From: Sutterella parvirubra YIT 11816
GTDB taxonomy: Bacteria > Pseudomonadota > Gammaproteobacteria > Burkholderiales > Burkholderiaceae_F
DNA length: 18,617 nt
Assembly: GCF_000250875.1 (NCBI RefSeq)
Contig: NZ_JH605000.1
Span: 1 to 18,617 of the forward strand
Reading direction: 5' to 3'
Made by a program: the position numbers and the translations under genes. The notes under the pieces were generated by a model. It saw only the letters and a program-made list of their open reading frames with translations, did no database searches and was not told the origin of the DNA. Numbering within the stretch: position 1 is the stretch's first letter; each line of letters opens with the position of its first letter. Below, piece after piece: positions 1 to 6,690 of this stretch.

Positions 1-457
1 TGAAGCAGTGCTCGGGGCAGCGCTCCGTGAAGTGGTAGTGGGAGAGCGAGCCGTCCTCGTTGTAGATGACGGAAATGGCGGAGACAGGGGCGCAGTTCGA
101 CGCCACCGTCGGGCACGTAAAGAACGGTTTCTTGAGGATGTCGGCGGCGGCCTTCACCGTGTCGACGGCACGGCCGCCGCCCACGCCGAAGATCACGTCG
201 GCCGTCTTGACGCCGTCGTTCGCGAGCACGCGCTCCACCGCCGCGTTCGTCGCGTCCTTGCCGTACACGGCCCAAGCCGTCACGGTCATGCCGGCCTTCG
301 CGAACCCGGCGCGCAGCGCCGGACCCGCCTTTGCGAGGGCGGTTTCGCCCCCGATCACCGCGACGCGCGTCCCGTAGAAGCGCGCGACGAAGTCGAAGTG
401 ATCGTAGGCTTCGGGGCCGATGCTGTAATGCGGCAGGGTGACGGCGTAGGTCTGCAT
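1..457 (-). CDS. Iron-containing alcohol dehydrogenase / glycerol dehydrogenase-like protein, N-terminal part, cut by window edge
   Basis: About 152 residues are visible; the C-terminal metal-binding domain lies outside the window. The N-terminal half is a Rossmann-like NAD(P)-binding domain: a strand with AVIGG near residues 34-38 and the family motif GVGGGRAVDTVKAA near residues 92-105, matching the GGGKxxDxxKA motif of GldA and related PF00465 enzymes. It is followed by PTVASNCAPVSAISVIYNEDG, which aligns with PTIASTDAPxSALSVIY of glycerol dehydrogenase. The Asp of that STDAP motif, which helps bind substrate in GldA, is not present here (SNCAP), so the substrate may be a hydroxy-acid or another polyol rather than glycerol. 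Family members use an Fe or Zn ion to oxidise alcohols with NAD+. The ATG at 457 follows a GGGAG-like ribosome site. Family assignment is firm; substrate is not. Confidence 0.85.
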   Translation of the reverse strand, partial: MQTYAVTLPHYSIGPEAYDHFDFVARFYGTRVAVIGGETALAKAGPALRAGFAKAGMTVTAWAVYGKDATNAAVERVLANDGVKTADVIFGVGGGRAVDTVKAAADILKKPFFTCPTVASNCAPVSAISVIYNEDGSLSHYHFTERCPEHCF

Positions 458-814
458 GTGAGTGCTCCCAAGATGATTGTGAATGCCTTCGTGAAAGGGG
501 CGCATCAAGGCGCCTCATCGCAAGGTCCGTTCGTCGATTGTAGGGAGGCCGCGAGGGGGATCTTCCCCTCATCTCGCCCTTCTTTGAGCCTACCCGGTGC
601 CGTACAGGCAGTTCGCCCTAAGGAAGACTGTAGGGAACGAAACCGGCGGCATTGCGAAAACGGAAGGCCGCCGGGGAAAGTGTTGTTCGATGGTGATCGG
701 GAGGGTTGAGGAAAGGTTGAGGAAAGCCGGAGTGGCGCCGAAGGACGGCGGCGTTCTCAGGAGGAACTCAGATGAAACATAGGCCAAACTTCAGGCCCGA
801 CTTCAGCCCCGGCC
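458..814. other. Intergenic region between murE and the dehydrogenase gene, with candidate promoter and short repeats
   Basis: No convincing gene was found here. On the minus strand, TACAAT at 537-542 is a good -10 for the dehydrogenase gene, with no good -35; a dyad at 553-570 (GAGGGG, six bases, CCCCTC) lies just upstream of it. A hairpin at 497-516 (7 bp with one G-U pair, 6-nt loop) would sit in the leader. Two short tandem repeats occur: an 11-bp unit GGTTGAGGAAA twice in perfect copy at 704-725, and a 12-bp unit twice with one mismatch at 788-811, directly downstream of the murE stop. No U-tract terminator for murE is visible. Confidence 0.5.
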
Positions 815-2374
815 TCAAACCGTTCCCCACACCTTCTGCGCCGCGAGCGCGGTCTCGCGATCCGAATGCACGTGCGCGCCGTCCTTGAGGATCTGGTAGG
901 TCTCGGGGCCCTTCCCCGCCAGGATGATGACGTCGCGGGGCCCCGCCTCCAAAACGGCCAGCGTGATCGCCTTTGCGCGGTCGAGCTCGACCCGCACGTT
1001 CTGGGGCTCCGCCATCCCGGAGAGAATCTCCCGCGCGATCTGCGCGGGGTCTTCGTGGCGCGGGTTGTCGGCCGTCACCACGACGCGGTCGGCGAGCCGC
1101 TCGGCAACGGCGCCCATCTTCGGGCGCTTGCCGTGGTCCCTCGCGCCGCAGCAGCCGAACACCATCACGAGGTCGCCCCCGCGCGCGTCGGCTTCGAGCC
1201 GCAAGGTCGAGAGCACCTGCTCGAAGGCGTCCGGCGTATGGCAGTAGTCGACCACCACCATGGGCTTTCCTTCTTCCTCCAAGCGCTCCAGGCGCCCCGG
1301 AGGCGCGGGAAGGCGGGAGATCTCGGCCGCGACGCGGCGGAAGTCGTGGCCGAGGGCCAGCATGGCGCCAGCGGCCGCGAGCGCGTTTTCGACGTTGTAG
1401 CGGCCGGGGTGCGGCAGGAACACCTCCGCACATTCGTCGCCCCAACGGAGCGTGAAGCGCGTGCCGCGGGCGTCTTCGACGAGATCCGTCGCCGTGAGGC
1501 GCTCGGCCCTCTCTTCTTCAGCGCCGGACTCAGCCTTGACGCCCCGGGTCGAGTACCACCAGATCTTGGCGCCTGTCGCGGCGGCTTTGAGGGCGAGTTC
1601 TTTGGAGAAGGCATCGTCGGCGTTCAGCACCGCGTGCCCCAAGCCCTCCGTCTCAAAGAGGATCGCTTTCGCTTCGCCGTAGGCCTCCATCGTGCCGTGG
1701 AGGTCCAGGTGGTCCTGCGTGAGGTTCGTGAAGACCGCGACCGTGACGGGGAGGCCCAGGAGACGCCCTTCCAGAAGCCCCGCCGAACTCGCTTCAAGCG
1801 CGTAGGCTTGGGCGCCCTCGTCCTTGACGTGCGCGAGCATGCCGTGAAGCGTCAACGCATCCGGGGTCGTCAACGCCGTCTTCGTGCGCTCGCCCCTGAA
1901 CCAACACCCCACGGTCCCGATCGAGGCCGCGGGGACGCCGAGGGCGGTGAGCATATGCGTCGTCCACCAACTCACCGTCGTCTTCCCGTTGGTGCCGGTG
2001 ACGGCGACGCCGGCCATGCCGCGGCCGGGGTGGTCGTGATACGCCGCGGCGATGGGGCCCATCCGTTCCTTGAGGTTCCGGAGCGCCATCCGCATCGGAG
2101 CGACTTCGCCCTCGGGCTCGGTGTCGTCCGCTTCGACGACCAGCGCCGCGGCGCCCTTCGTGAGCGCATCGAGGATGAAGGTCCTCCCGTCCGTGACGGC
2201 GCCCTTCACCGCGAAGAACACGTCGCCGGGTTCGACCGCGATGGAGGAGAGCTTCAAGGCCCCGTCCGTGCGGCGGCCCAGCCACCGAGCGACGGCGTCG
2301 TCCGTCGGGGCGGCGTTTGAACTGTTCGTAGCGTTGGGGTCGGTCTGGGCGGTCGGAGCGGAATCGGGCAGCAC
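815..2374 (-). CDS. murE: UDP-N-acetylmuramoyl-L-alanyl-D-glutamate--2,6-diaminopimelate ligase (MurE), divergent
   Basis: Cytoplasmic Mur ligase that adds the third residue, meso-diaminopimelate, to the peptidoglycan stem peptide using ATP. At 519 residues it is slightly longer than the E. coli enzyme (495). Landmarks: P-loop GTNGKTT at 127-133, TTP at 169-171, QDHLDLHGTM at 220-229, a Lys at about 236 matching the carbamylated lysine, GRYNVENALAA at 324-334, and DNPR at 436-439, the signature for meso-DAP rather than lysine. Several positions usually invariant are changed: FGCGGDRD reads FGCCGARD (406-413), GKGHE reads GKGPE (487-491), YAHTPD reads YCHTPD, and the N-terminal DSR motif is absent. 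The start is GTG, supported by GAGG seven bases upstream. It lies alone, not in the mraY/murF/ftsI division cluster where murE normally sits. MurE by overall similarity; whether it is the sole functional copy is unknown. Confidence 0.9.
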   Translation of the reverse strand: MLPDSAPTAQTDPNATNSSNAAPTDDAVARWLGRRTDGALKLSSIAVEPGDVFFAVKGAVTDGRTFILDALTKGAAALVVEADDTEPEGEVAPMRMALRNLKERMGPIAAAYHDHPGRGMAGVAVTGTNGKTTVSWWTTHMLTALGVPAASIGTVGCWFRGERTKTALTTPDALTLHGMLAHVKDEGAQAYALEASSAGLLEGRLLGLPVTVAVFTNLTQDHLDLHGTMEAYGEAKAILFETEGLGHAVLNADDAFSKELALKAAATGAKIWWYSTRGVKAESGAEEERAERLTATDLVEDARGTRFTLRWGDECAEVFLPHPGRYNVENALAAAGAMLALGHDFRRVAAEISRLPAPPGRLERLEEEGKPMVVVDYCHTPDAFEQVLSTLRLEADARGGDLVMVFGCCGARDHGKRPKMGAVAERLADRVVVTADNPRHEDPAQIAREILSGMAEPQNVRVELDRAKAITLAVLEAGPRDVIILAGKGPETYQILKDGAHVHSDRETALAAQKVWGTV

Positions 2375-2480
2375 GGGCGAACCTCAGGTGGTGGATCTTG
2401 AGATTCGAAGATTAGCAAGGGGACAGCGGAATCGGCCTTGTCGATGTGTTGCGGGGGTTTGCCGAGTACGAAGAGCTCCG

Positions 2481-2520
2481 GATCGGAACGGATGGGATCG
2501 GATAGTGGCGGATCGGGCGG
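2481..2520. repeat. Four degenerate 10-bp tandem repeats upstream of murE
   Basis: Four consecutive 10-base blocks begin with GAT and largely follow GATNGGNNCG (GATCGGAACG, GATGGGATCG, GATAGTGGCG, GATCGGGCGG). They lie about 107-146 bases upstream of the murE start and 15 bases past the higA-like stop. One helical turn of spacing would place all copies on one face of the DNA. Confidence 0.55.
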
Positions 2521-2534
2521 GAAGCCGTCGACGT

Positions 2535-2852
2535 TCAGGCGCCCGGCCGCTTGAGACCGAGGCGTCGGAGGTCCGATTGGTAGTTGAACTCCAGCCGCAT
2601 CCAGAAGTCGGGCGTGCTCCCGAGCGTGTCGGCGAGCCTCCGGGCGAGCGCTTCTGTGACGGGAATGCGGCCTTCAAGGAGACGACGGAACGCGCCCTCG
2701 TCGAGTCCCAGGTGGTGCGCCAGGACGTCGTACGGGAGGCCCTGCTCTTCGGCGCAGTCGGCGATGGTGGCGCCGGGCGGCACCGCCCACTGGGGCGTGA
2801 AGGCGTGGAGGCGGTCGGTGCGGTTGATGAGGGGATCGTCGGGGCGGTTCAT
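2535..2852 (-). CDS. HigA-family antitoxin-like XRE transcriptional regulator (orphan)
   Basis: Small cytoplasmic DNA-binding protein of about 105 residues from the ATG at 2852. The sequence carries a PPG segment, then a helix-turn-helix (YDVLAHHLGLDEGAFRRLLEG), then the characteristic HigA run VTEALARRLADTLGSTPDFWMRLE, which parallels the family pattern 'pemAlRLakalGtspefWLnLq'. HigA proteins neutralise HigB mRNA interferases and repress their own operon. No HigB-like gene precedes or follows it: there are about 140 bases to rplS on one side and 160 to murE on the other. It may therefore act as a lone regulator or as a relic. A GTG at 2879 in frame would add nine residues; I prefer 2852 because a TATGAT -10-like element at 2888-2893 would place the transcription start almost on that GTG. 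Neither start has a strong ribosome site. Confident in the family, not in the role. Confidence 0.75.
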   Translation of the reverse strand: MNRPDDPLINRTDRLHAFTPQWAVPPGATIADCAEEQGLPYDVLAHHLGLDEGAFRRLLEGRIPVTEALARRLADTLGSTPDFWMRLEFNYQSDLRRLGLKRPGA

Positions 2853-2927
2853 GGTCGTGCTCGTGAGGGGGTGGTTCACTTGCGGCCATCATACGGCCGC
2901 GCGGGCTCCGTACGGGCCCCGGTTACG

Positions 2928-2963
2928 AAAAAACCCGCCGGGTCCGTAGACGTCGGCGGGTTT
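2928..2963 (-). terminator. Intrinsic terminator after rplS
   Basis: Perfect 10-bp stem (AAACCCGCCG / CGGCGGGTTT, 2931-2940 with 2954-2963) with a 13-nt loop. On the minus strand it runs into six T residues (2928-2933). It lies about 30 bases past the rplS stop and closes the rpsP-rimM-trmD-rplS operon. Confidence 0.9.
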
Positions 2964-2992
2964 CGAGGAAAGCCTTTTCCCGAAAGAAAAGC

Positions 2993-3361
2993 TTAGTCCT
3001 TGCGGACGAGGCGTTCCTTGATGCGGGCGGCCTTGCCGGAGCGTTCGCGCAGGTAGTAGAGCTTGGCGCGGCGGACGTCGCCGAAGCGCTTCACTTCGAT
3101 CGAGGCGATCATCGGGGAGTAGAGCTGGAACGTACGTTCAACGCCTTCACCCGAGGAGATCTTGCGAACGATGAAGGAAGAGTTGAGACCGCGGTTGCGG
3201 CGGGCGATGACCACGCCTTCGAAGGCCTGGACGCGCTTGCGGCTGCCTTCCACGACGTTCACGTGCACGCAGACGGTGTCGCCGGCGCGGAATTCGGGGA
3301 TGGTCTTGCCGGCCGTGAGGCGGGCGATTTCTTCCTGTTCAAGGGTCTGGATCAGATCCAT
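2993..3361 (-). CDS. rplS: 50S ribosomal protein L19 (bL19)
   Basis: Structural protein of the large ribosomal subunit at the 30S-50S interface. The start chosen gives 122 residues beginning [15 protein letters not shown], the standard bL19 opening, with GGAG six bases before the ATG at 3361. An upstream in-frame ATG (3385) would add eight residues and lacks this support. Conserved features include [43 protein letters not shown] in the first half and [11 protein letters not shown] followed by [27 protein letters not shown] in the second, all typical. It is the last gene of the rpsP-rimM-trmD-rplS operon, 75 bases after trmD, and is followed by a strong intrinsic terminator. Nothing unusual in the protein. 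Confidence 0.97.
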   Translation of the reverse strand: MDLIQTLEQEEIARLTAGKTIPEFRAGDTVCVHVNVVEGSRKRVQAFEGVVIARRNRGLNSSFIVRKISSGEGVERTFQLYSPMIASIEVKRFGDVRRAKLYYLRERSGKAARIKERLVRKD

Positions 3362-3436
3362 TTGAGACTCCGTAACCATCGTCATGCGGCCCGTTTTTGG
3401 TGTTCGCCGCCGAGAGGATGGAAGTTTTTAAGTTGA

Positions 3437-4180
3437 TCAGATCTCCGCGCCGAGACTGCGGAGGAATTTGAGATCCTCACGCGTCAGAAGGCCCGAAGAA
3501 TTCGCAAGTGTAATCAAGTCCGGACGCGTGCGCAACGTGAGCCGCAGACTTTCTTCGCGCGACCAACGCGCGATGTTCTTGTGGTGCCCGGAGAGGAGCA
3601 CTTCGGGGACGGCCTCGCCTCGCCAGACTTCGGGGCGCGTGTAGTGCGGGGCGTCGAGGAGCCCCGTCGCGAAGGATTCGTCCGACGCGGAGAGATCCTT
3701 GATGGCGCCGGGGAGCTGACGCACGACGGCGTCGATCAACGCGCACGCGGGAAGCTCGCCCCCGGAGAGCACGAAGTCCCCGAGGCTCACCACCTCGTCG
3801 ACGTAGTTCGAGAGGAAGCGCTCGTCGATACCTTCGTAGCGCCCGCAGATGAGGATCAGGTCCTCGCCCGCCGAGACGAACTCTCGAACGCGCTTGTCGG
3901 TGAGGCGCGTGCCGTTCGGGGCAAAGCTCACGACCCTGCCGGTGTTCCCGGAGCGGCGGATCAGATCCACCGTCTGGGCCAAGGGTTCCGCCATCATCAC
4001 CATGCCGGGGCCGCCCCCGAACGGACGGTCGTCGACGGTACGGTGCGGGTCACCCGTCACGTCGCGGGGGTTCCAGGTGTTCAAGGACCAAAGACCGCGG
4101 CGGCGCGCACGCGCCGTGATGCCGTTCTCGGTCACGGTCTTGAAGATGTCGGGAAAGAGCGTCAGAACGTCAAAGCGCAT
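3437..4180 (-). CDS. trmD: tRNA (guanine(37)-N1)-methyltransferase
   Basis: Methylates G37 of tRNAs with a G at position 36, using S-adenosylmethionine, and so prevents +1 frameshifting. The 247-residue protein has the expected SPOUT (trefoil-knot) features: FGGGPGMVMMAEP at 54-66, GRYEGIDERF at 113-122 and GDFVLSGGELPA at 134-145 forming the knot and SAM pocket. LLDAPHYTRPEVWRG at 174-188 contains an Asp (176) equivalent to the catalytic Asp169 of E. coli, and GHHKNIARWR-like residues follow near 198-207. The ATG at 4180 is preceded by AGAGG. The rimM stop lies just upstream and overlaps this ribosome site region (13-base gap), which suggests translational coupling. Ordinary member of the family. 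Confidence 0.97.
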   Translation of the reverse strand: MRFDVLTLFPDIFKTVTENGITARARRRGLWSLNTWNPRDVTGDPHRTVDDRPFGGGPGMVMMAEPLAQTVDLIRRSGNTGRVVSFAPNGTRLTDKRVREFVSAGEDLILICGRYEGIDERFLSNYVDEVVSLGDFVLSGGELPACALIDAVVRQLPGAIKDLSASDESFATGLLDAPHYTRPEVWRGEAVPEVLLSGHHKNIARWSREESLRLTLRTRPDLITLANSSGLLTREDLKFLRSLGAEI

Positions 4181-4193
4181 CGCAGAAGACCTC

Positions 4194-4712
4194 TCAACGC
4201 CACTCGGGATCCCAGTCGACGTCGACGCGCTTCGCGTCCACGTCGATCGCGCGGACGTAGACGTCCTTCACGTTCGGGATCATGAAGCGGGCGGTCTTGC
4301 CGGGTTCCGTCTCGTACGCGCAGACCAAAAGGTCCTGCGCGCCGTTGGTGCCGATCTCGACGATCTCACCCAGATCCTTCCCTTCGGTGTTCACGACGCG
4401 GCAGCCGATCAGGTCGACCGCCCAGACGGCGTCGTCACCGGCTTCGGGGAAGTCGGCGCGGCGCACCGCGATCTTCGCGCGGACCGCGTCCGCGGCTTCC
4501 TTCGTTTCGCACCCGTCCCACTTCGCGATGTAGCCCGTGCCGTGACGGCGGAAGCCCTTCACTTCGACGGCCGTCACCGCGCCCGTCTTGTCCGTGAGAA
4601 CCCAACGGCGCACGCGTTCGAGGACCTCACCGGTCTCGAGCGGGAACACCCGCACCCAACCGCGGAAACCATAGGCGCCGCCGGTGCGGCCGAGTTCGAC
4701 GAGATCGTCCAT
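4194..4712 (-). CDS. rimM: Ribosome maturation factor RimM
   Basis: Binds S19 in the 30S head and is needed for late 16S rRNA maturation. The 172-residue protein has the two RimM domains. The N-terminal beta-barrel has the motif LGRTGGAYGFRGWVRVFPLE near residues 7-26, with the G-x-RG-x-V pattern. The C-terminal PRC barrel starts at AVDLIGCRVVNTEGKDLGEIVEI and ends at FMIPNVKDVYVRAIDVDAKRV. The ATG at 4712 has GGAG eight bases upstream; a TTG one codon earlier (4715) is an alternative start. It is separated from rpsP by an unusually long spacer of about 220 bases rich in inverted repeats, whereas it is nearly contiguous with trmD. Confidence 0.96.
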   Translation of the reverse strand: MDDLVELGRTGGAYGFRGWVRVFPLETGEVLERVRRWVLTDKTGAVTAVEVKGFRRHGTGYIAKWDGCETKEAADAVRAKIAVRRADFPEAGDDAVWAVDLIGCRVVNTEGKDLGEIVEIGTNGAQDLLVCAYETEPGKTARFMIPNVKDVYVRAIDVDAKRVDVDWDPEWR

Positions 4713-4932
4713 CAAGGATTCTCCGAAAAGCGTTCTAGAAGTGAGAATTCAGGGTAAAAGAAAACCCCGCACTCCTCAAGCGTAGATACCGGGCTCTCTC
4801 TTCTTGCGGAACGGTCACGATGTGCTTGGACACGAGAGGCACGACCGTTCCCTTCGGCAGGAGCCCGCACTTGATCAGGGCGGGGGTTCGGCGCTCTTTT
4901 GAAAGAGCGCTTTCGACGCTGCTAAGCGCGAA
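4713..4932 (-). other. Structured rpsP-rimM intercistronic spacer with an open frame continuing from rpsP
   Basis: Two perfect inverted repeats lie in this 220-base spacer: GGAACGGTC (4808-4816) with GACCGTTCC (4843-4851), 26-base loop, and GCGCTCTTT with AAAGAGCGC at about 4890-4909 with only two bases between. Neither is followed by a T-run on the minus strand, so they look like processing, stability or translational-control elements rather than terminators. The frame of rpsP also stays open for 65 codons beyond its TAA, to a TAG at 4735-4737. Its middle portion has G or C at most third positions, as in real genes here, but there is no obvious ATG start. Function not recognised. Confidence 0.5.
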
Positions 4933-5184
4933 TTAGGCGTTGGCCTTGGCGGCTTCCTTCACGAGACGGGCGACCGTTTCGGAGAGCTGGGCGCCGTTGG
5001 CCTGCCAGAAGGCGAGACGTTCGGCGTTGACATGGAGACGCACGGCCTGGCCGGAAGCCATCGGGTTGTAGAAGCCGAGGCGTTCGATGAAGCGGCCGTC
5101 ACGGCGGCAGCGCGAGTCGCAGACGTTGATGGAGTAGAAGGGACGCTTCTTCGAGCCGCCGCGGGCGAGACGAACGATGACCAT
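4933..5184 (-). CDS. rpsP: 30S ribosomal protein S16 (bS16)
   Basis: Small-subunit ribosomal protein of 83 residues, the usual length. It opens [41 protein letters not shown], the classic bS16 N-terminus, and continues with [23 protein letters not shown]. The ATG at 5184 has an AGAGG ribosome site. It is the first gene of the rpsP-rimM-trmD-rplS operon, which couples ribosome assembly with tRNA modification. A promoter lies about 100 bases upstream. Confidence 0.97.
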   Translation of the reverse strand: MVIVRLARGGSKKRPFYSINVCDSRCRRDGRFIERLGFYNPMASGQAVRLHVNAERLAFWQANGAQLSETVARLVKEAAKANA

Positions 5185-5257
5185 GAGTTTTACCTCTTTG
5201 AACTTATGGATTTGTTGGAGTGGGAGGCGGCGCTCTGCCGCTTCCCTGAAAACGAGA

Positions 5258-5275
5258 GCGCACCCGAAAGTGCGC
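5258..5275 (-). other. Hairpin at the 5' end of the predicted rpsP transcript
   Basis: Perfect 6-bp stem (GCGCAC / GTGCGC) with a 6-nt loop, beginning about three bases after the predicted start from the promoter at 5285-5313. A second GC-rich imperfect stem follows at about 5223-5245, upstream of the ribosome site. Confidence 0.5.
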
Positions 5276-5284
5276 AGAAAGTGA

Positions 5285-5313
5285 ATTTTACGGAATCACA
5301 CCGGTGGGCGCAA
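5285..5313 (-). promoter_or_regulatory. Candidate sigma-70 promoter for rpsP operon
   Basis: On the minus strand, TAAAAT (5285-5290, five of six to consensus) with TTGCGC (5308-5313) at a 17-base spacing. It gives a leader of roughly 95 bases before the rpsP ATG. The -35 is weak; the -10 is good. Confidence 0.6.
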
Positions 5314-5375
5314 GCGCTTGAGCCGAATTTTCAAGCGCCCTGCGGCGCTCGGCGCGGTTCTCCCGCGCCTCACCC

Positions 5376-5416
5376 AAAAAAGCCGCCGCACCGGCATGTG
5401 CTTACCGTGTGCGGCG
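5376..5416 (-). terminator. Intrinsic terminator downstream of the porin gene
   Basis: On the minus strand, an 8-bp stem (CGCCGCAC / GTGCGGCG, 5409-5416 with 5384-5391) extended by three more pairs across a one-base bulge, followed by GC and six T residues (5376-5381). It lies about 120 bases past the porin stop and ahead of the rpsP promoter, so it isolates the two units. Confidence 0.8.
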
Positions 5417-5469
5417 CATCGGCATATGTTCCAGAAGGAGGCACCGACGTTCAAGAAACTTGATGTGCG

Positions 5470-5495
5470 AGCGGCGGCCGTTTCGGGCCGCCGCT
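5470..5495 (-). terminator. Strong hairpin just after the porin stop, without a T-tract
   Basis: Perfect 10-bp GC-rich stem (AGCGGCGGCC / GGCCGCCGCT) with a 6-nt loop, about 40 bases past the porin stop. No T-run follows on the minus strand, so it more likely protects the mRNA 3' end or acts together with the terminator at 5376-5416. Confidence 0.5.
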
Positions 5496-5535
5496 TCGCT
5501 TTCGTCAGCCATTACGGGATGGCCCAACGCTCTTA

Positions 5536-6690
5536 TTAGAAGCGGTGGATCATGCCGGCCATGATTTCGTAGGTCTGGGGCTTGGCGTTATACGCTTCGG
5601 TCTTGTGCTTGTAGTCGTCCTTCGTGAAGTTGGCGGCCGTGTAGAGGCTCGTGCGCTTCGAGAGGTTGTAGTCGTAGCCGACGGAGAAGTTGAAACGGCT
5701 GACCGAGTAATCCGCATCATCGATGCACTCCGCATCCATGTAGCCCGCCTGAGCCTTCGCCGTACCACCAAAGGCCGGAGCGGAGACGCCCAACGCCATA
5801 CCGTAGCCTTCCATGCCGCCGTTGAAGTAGTAACCAGAGGAGTAGTCGACCTTCAAGGCATCAAAGGCGTTGGAATAGGCCGACTGAGCGCCAACCTTGT
5901 AGGCGTTGTCGAAGTACTGACCGATCGCGTAGAGCTTGACGACTTCAAAGTCGTAGGTACCACCGAGGGTCACGGTGAGCATGTCATCGTCCGAATGACC
6001 ATCGCTACCCAGACTGGCGTTCGCATAGTTGATGCTGTCAACGACGCCGAGAAGGGCGAGATTGCCGGTCTTGTAGGTCGCGGCGATGCCGTAGTAGCGG
6101 TCGGTGTTCGGCTTGTTTTCGTCACCAGCGTTGTTGACGTTGTTCTTGAAGGAGTACTGCGCGTACACCGTGAACCCGGCGAAGTTGGGCGACTGATACG
6201 AGATCATGTTGTCGAAACGATCGCAACCGTTCGCCATCACATGCTTCGGGCCGACCGTGTTGCCCCAACCGGTCGAGAACGGGGAGAAGGCACCAAGGAG
6301 GCCGTACGTGCCGTTGGCGCTGGCGAGCTGGCCCATGCGACCGAAGCTGACCTTACCGAAGGAGCCTTCAAGGTAGGCCTGAGATTCACGACCGAAAAGG
6401 CGGCTCTGGAAACCGAGCGCACCGGTGTCGGCATCAAACCCGTTTTCAAGCACGAAGCCAACCTTCAGGCCATTGCCGAGATCTTCAGAACCACGGAGGC
6501 CGAAACGCGAACCGGAATTCTGGCCGGACTTCATCTGGAAGGACGAGTCATCGTCAACGCCCGTGTAGTCGGCATCGTAATGCGTGTAGTTAAAGCCATA
6601 GTCGACGAGGCCGTAGAGCGTCACGTCGGCGGCGAAAGCAGAGCCCGCAAAAGCGCCCAGAACGGCGAGCGCAGCAAGAGACTTCTTCAT
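5536..6690 (-). CDS. General outer-membrane porin (Porin_4 / OmpC-like)
   Basis: Trimeric beta-barrel channel for small hydrophilic solutes. The 384-residue precursor has a signal peptide of about 20 residues (MKKSLAALAVLGAFAGSAFA) with cleavage before ADVTLYG. The mature N-terminus VTLYGLVDYGFNY is the standard first strand of betaproteobacterial porins, FGLRGSEDLGNGLKVGFVLENGF at about 63-85 follows the family, and the chain ends MIHRF, with the terminal Phe recognised by the BAM assembly machinery. Alternating hydrophobic strands fill the rest. Two cysteines, at 156 and 322, are unusual for a porin. The ATG at 6690 has a good AAAGGA ribosome site. Transcription looks monocistronic, with an 8-bp hairpin at 6715-6738 in the leader and a terminator downstream. 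Specific substrate cannot be told from sequence. Confidence 0.93.
   Translation of the reverse strand: MKKSLAALAVLGAFAGSAFAADVTLYGLVDYGFNYTHYDADYTGVDDDSSFQMKSGQNSGSRFGLRGSEDLGNGLKVGFVLENGFDADTGALGFQSRLFGRESQAYLEGSFGKVSFGRMGQLASANGTYGLLGAFSPFSTGWGNTVGPKHVMANGCDRFDNMISYQSPNFAGFTVYAQYSFKNNVNNAGDENKPNTDRYYGIAATYKTGNLALLGVVDSINYANASLGSDGHSDDDMLTVTLGGTYDFEVVKLYAIGQYFDNAYKVGAQSAYSNAFDALKVDYSSGYYFNGGMEGYGMALGVSAPAFGGTAKAQAGYMDAECIDDADYSVSRFNFSVGYDYNLSKRTSLYTAANFTKDDYKHKTEAYNAKPQTYEIMAGMIHRF

Noticed and set aside
590..787. Short open frames on both strands in the gap downstream of murE
   Set aside because: No ribosome site or family resemblance, and they include the tandem repeat; treated as intergenic.
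866..2320. Long plus-strand open frame opposite murE
   Set aside because: Antisense shadow of murE; arginine/histidine-rich without motifs.
5185..5535. Plus-strand open frames between rpsP and the porin
   Set aside because: They run through the rpsP promoter and two hairpins and have no similarity; the gap is explained by promoter and terminator elements.
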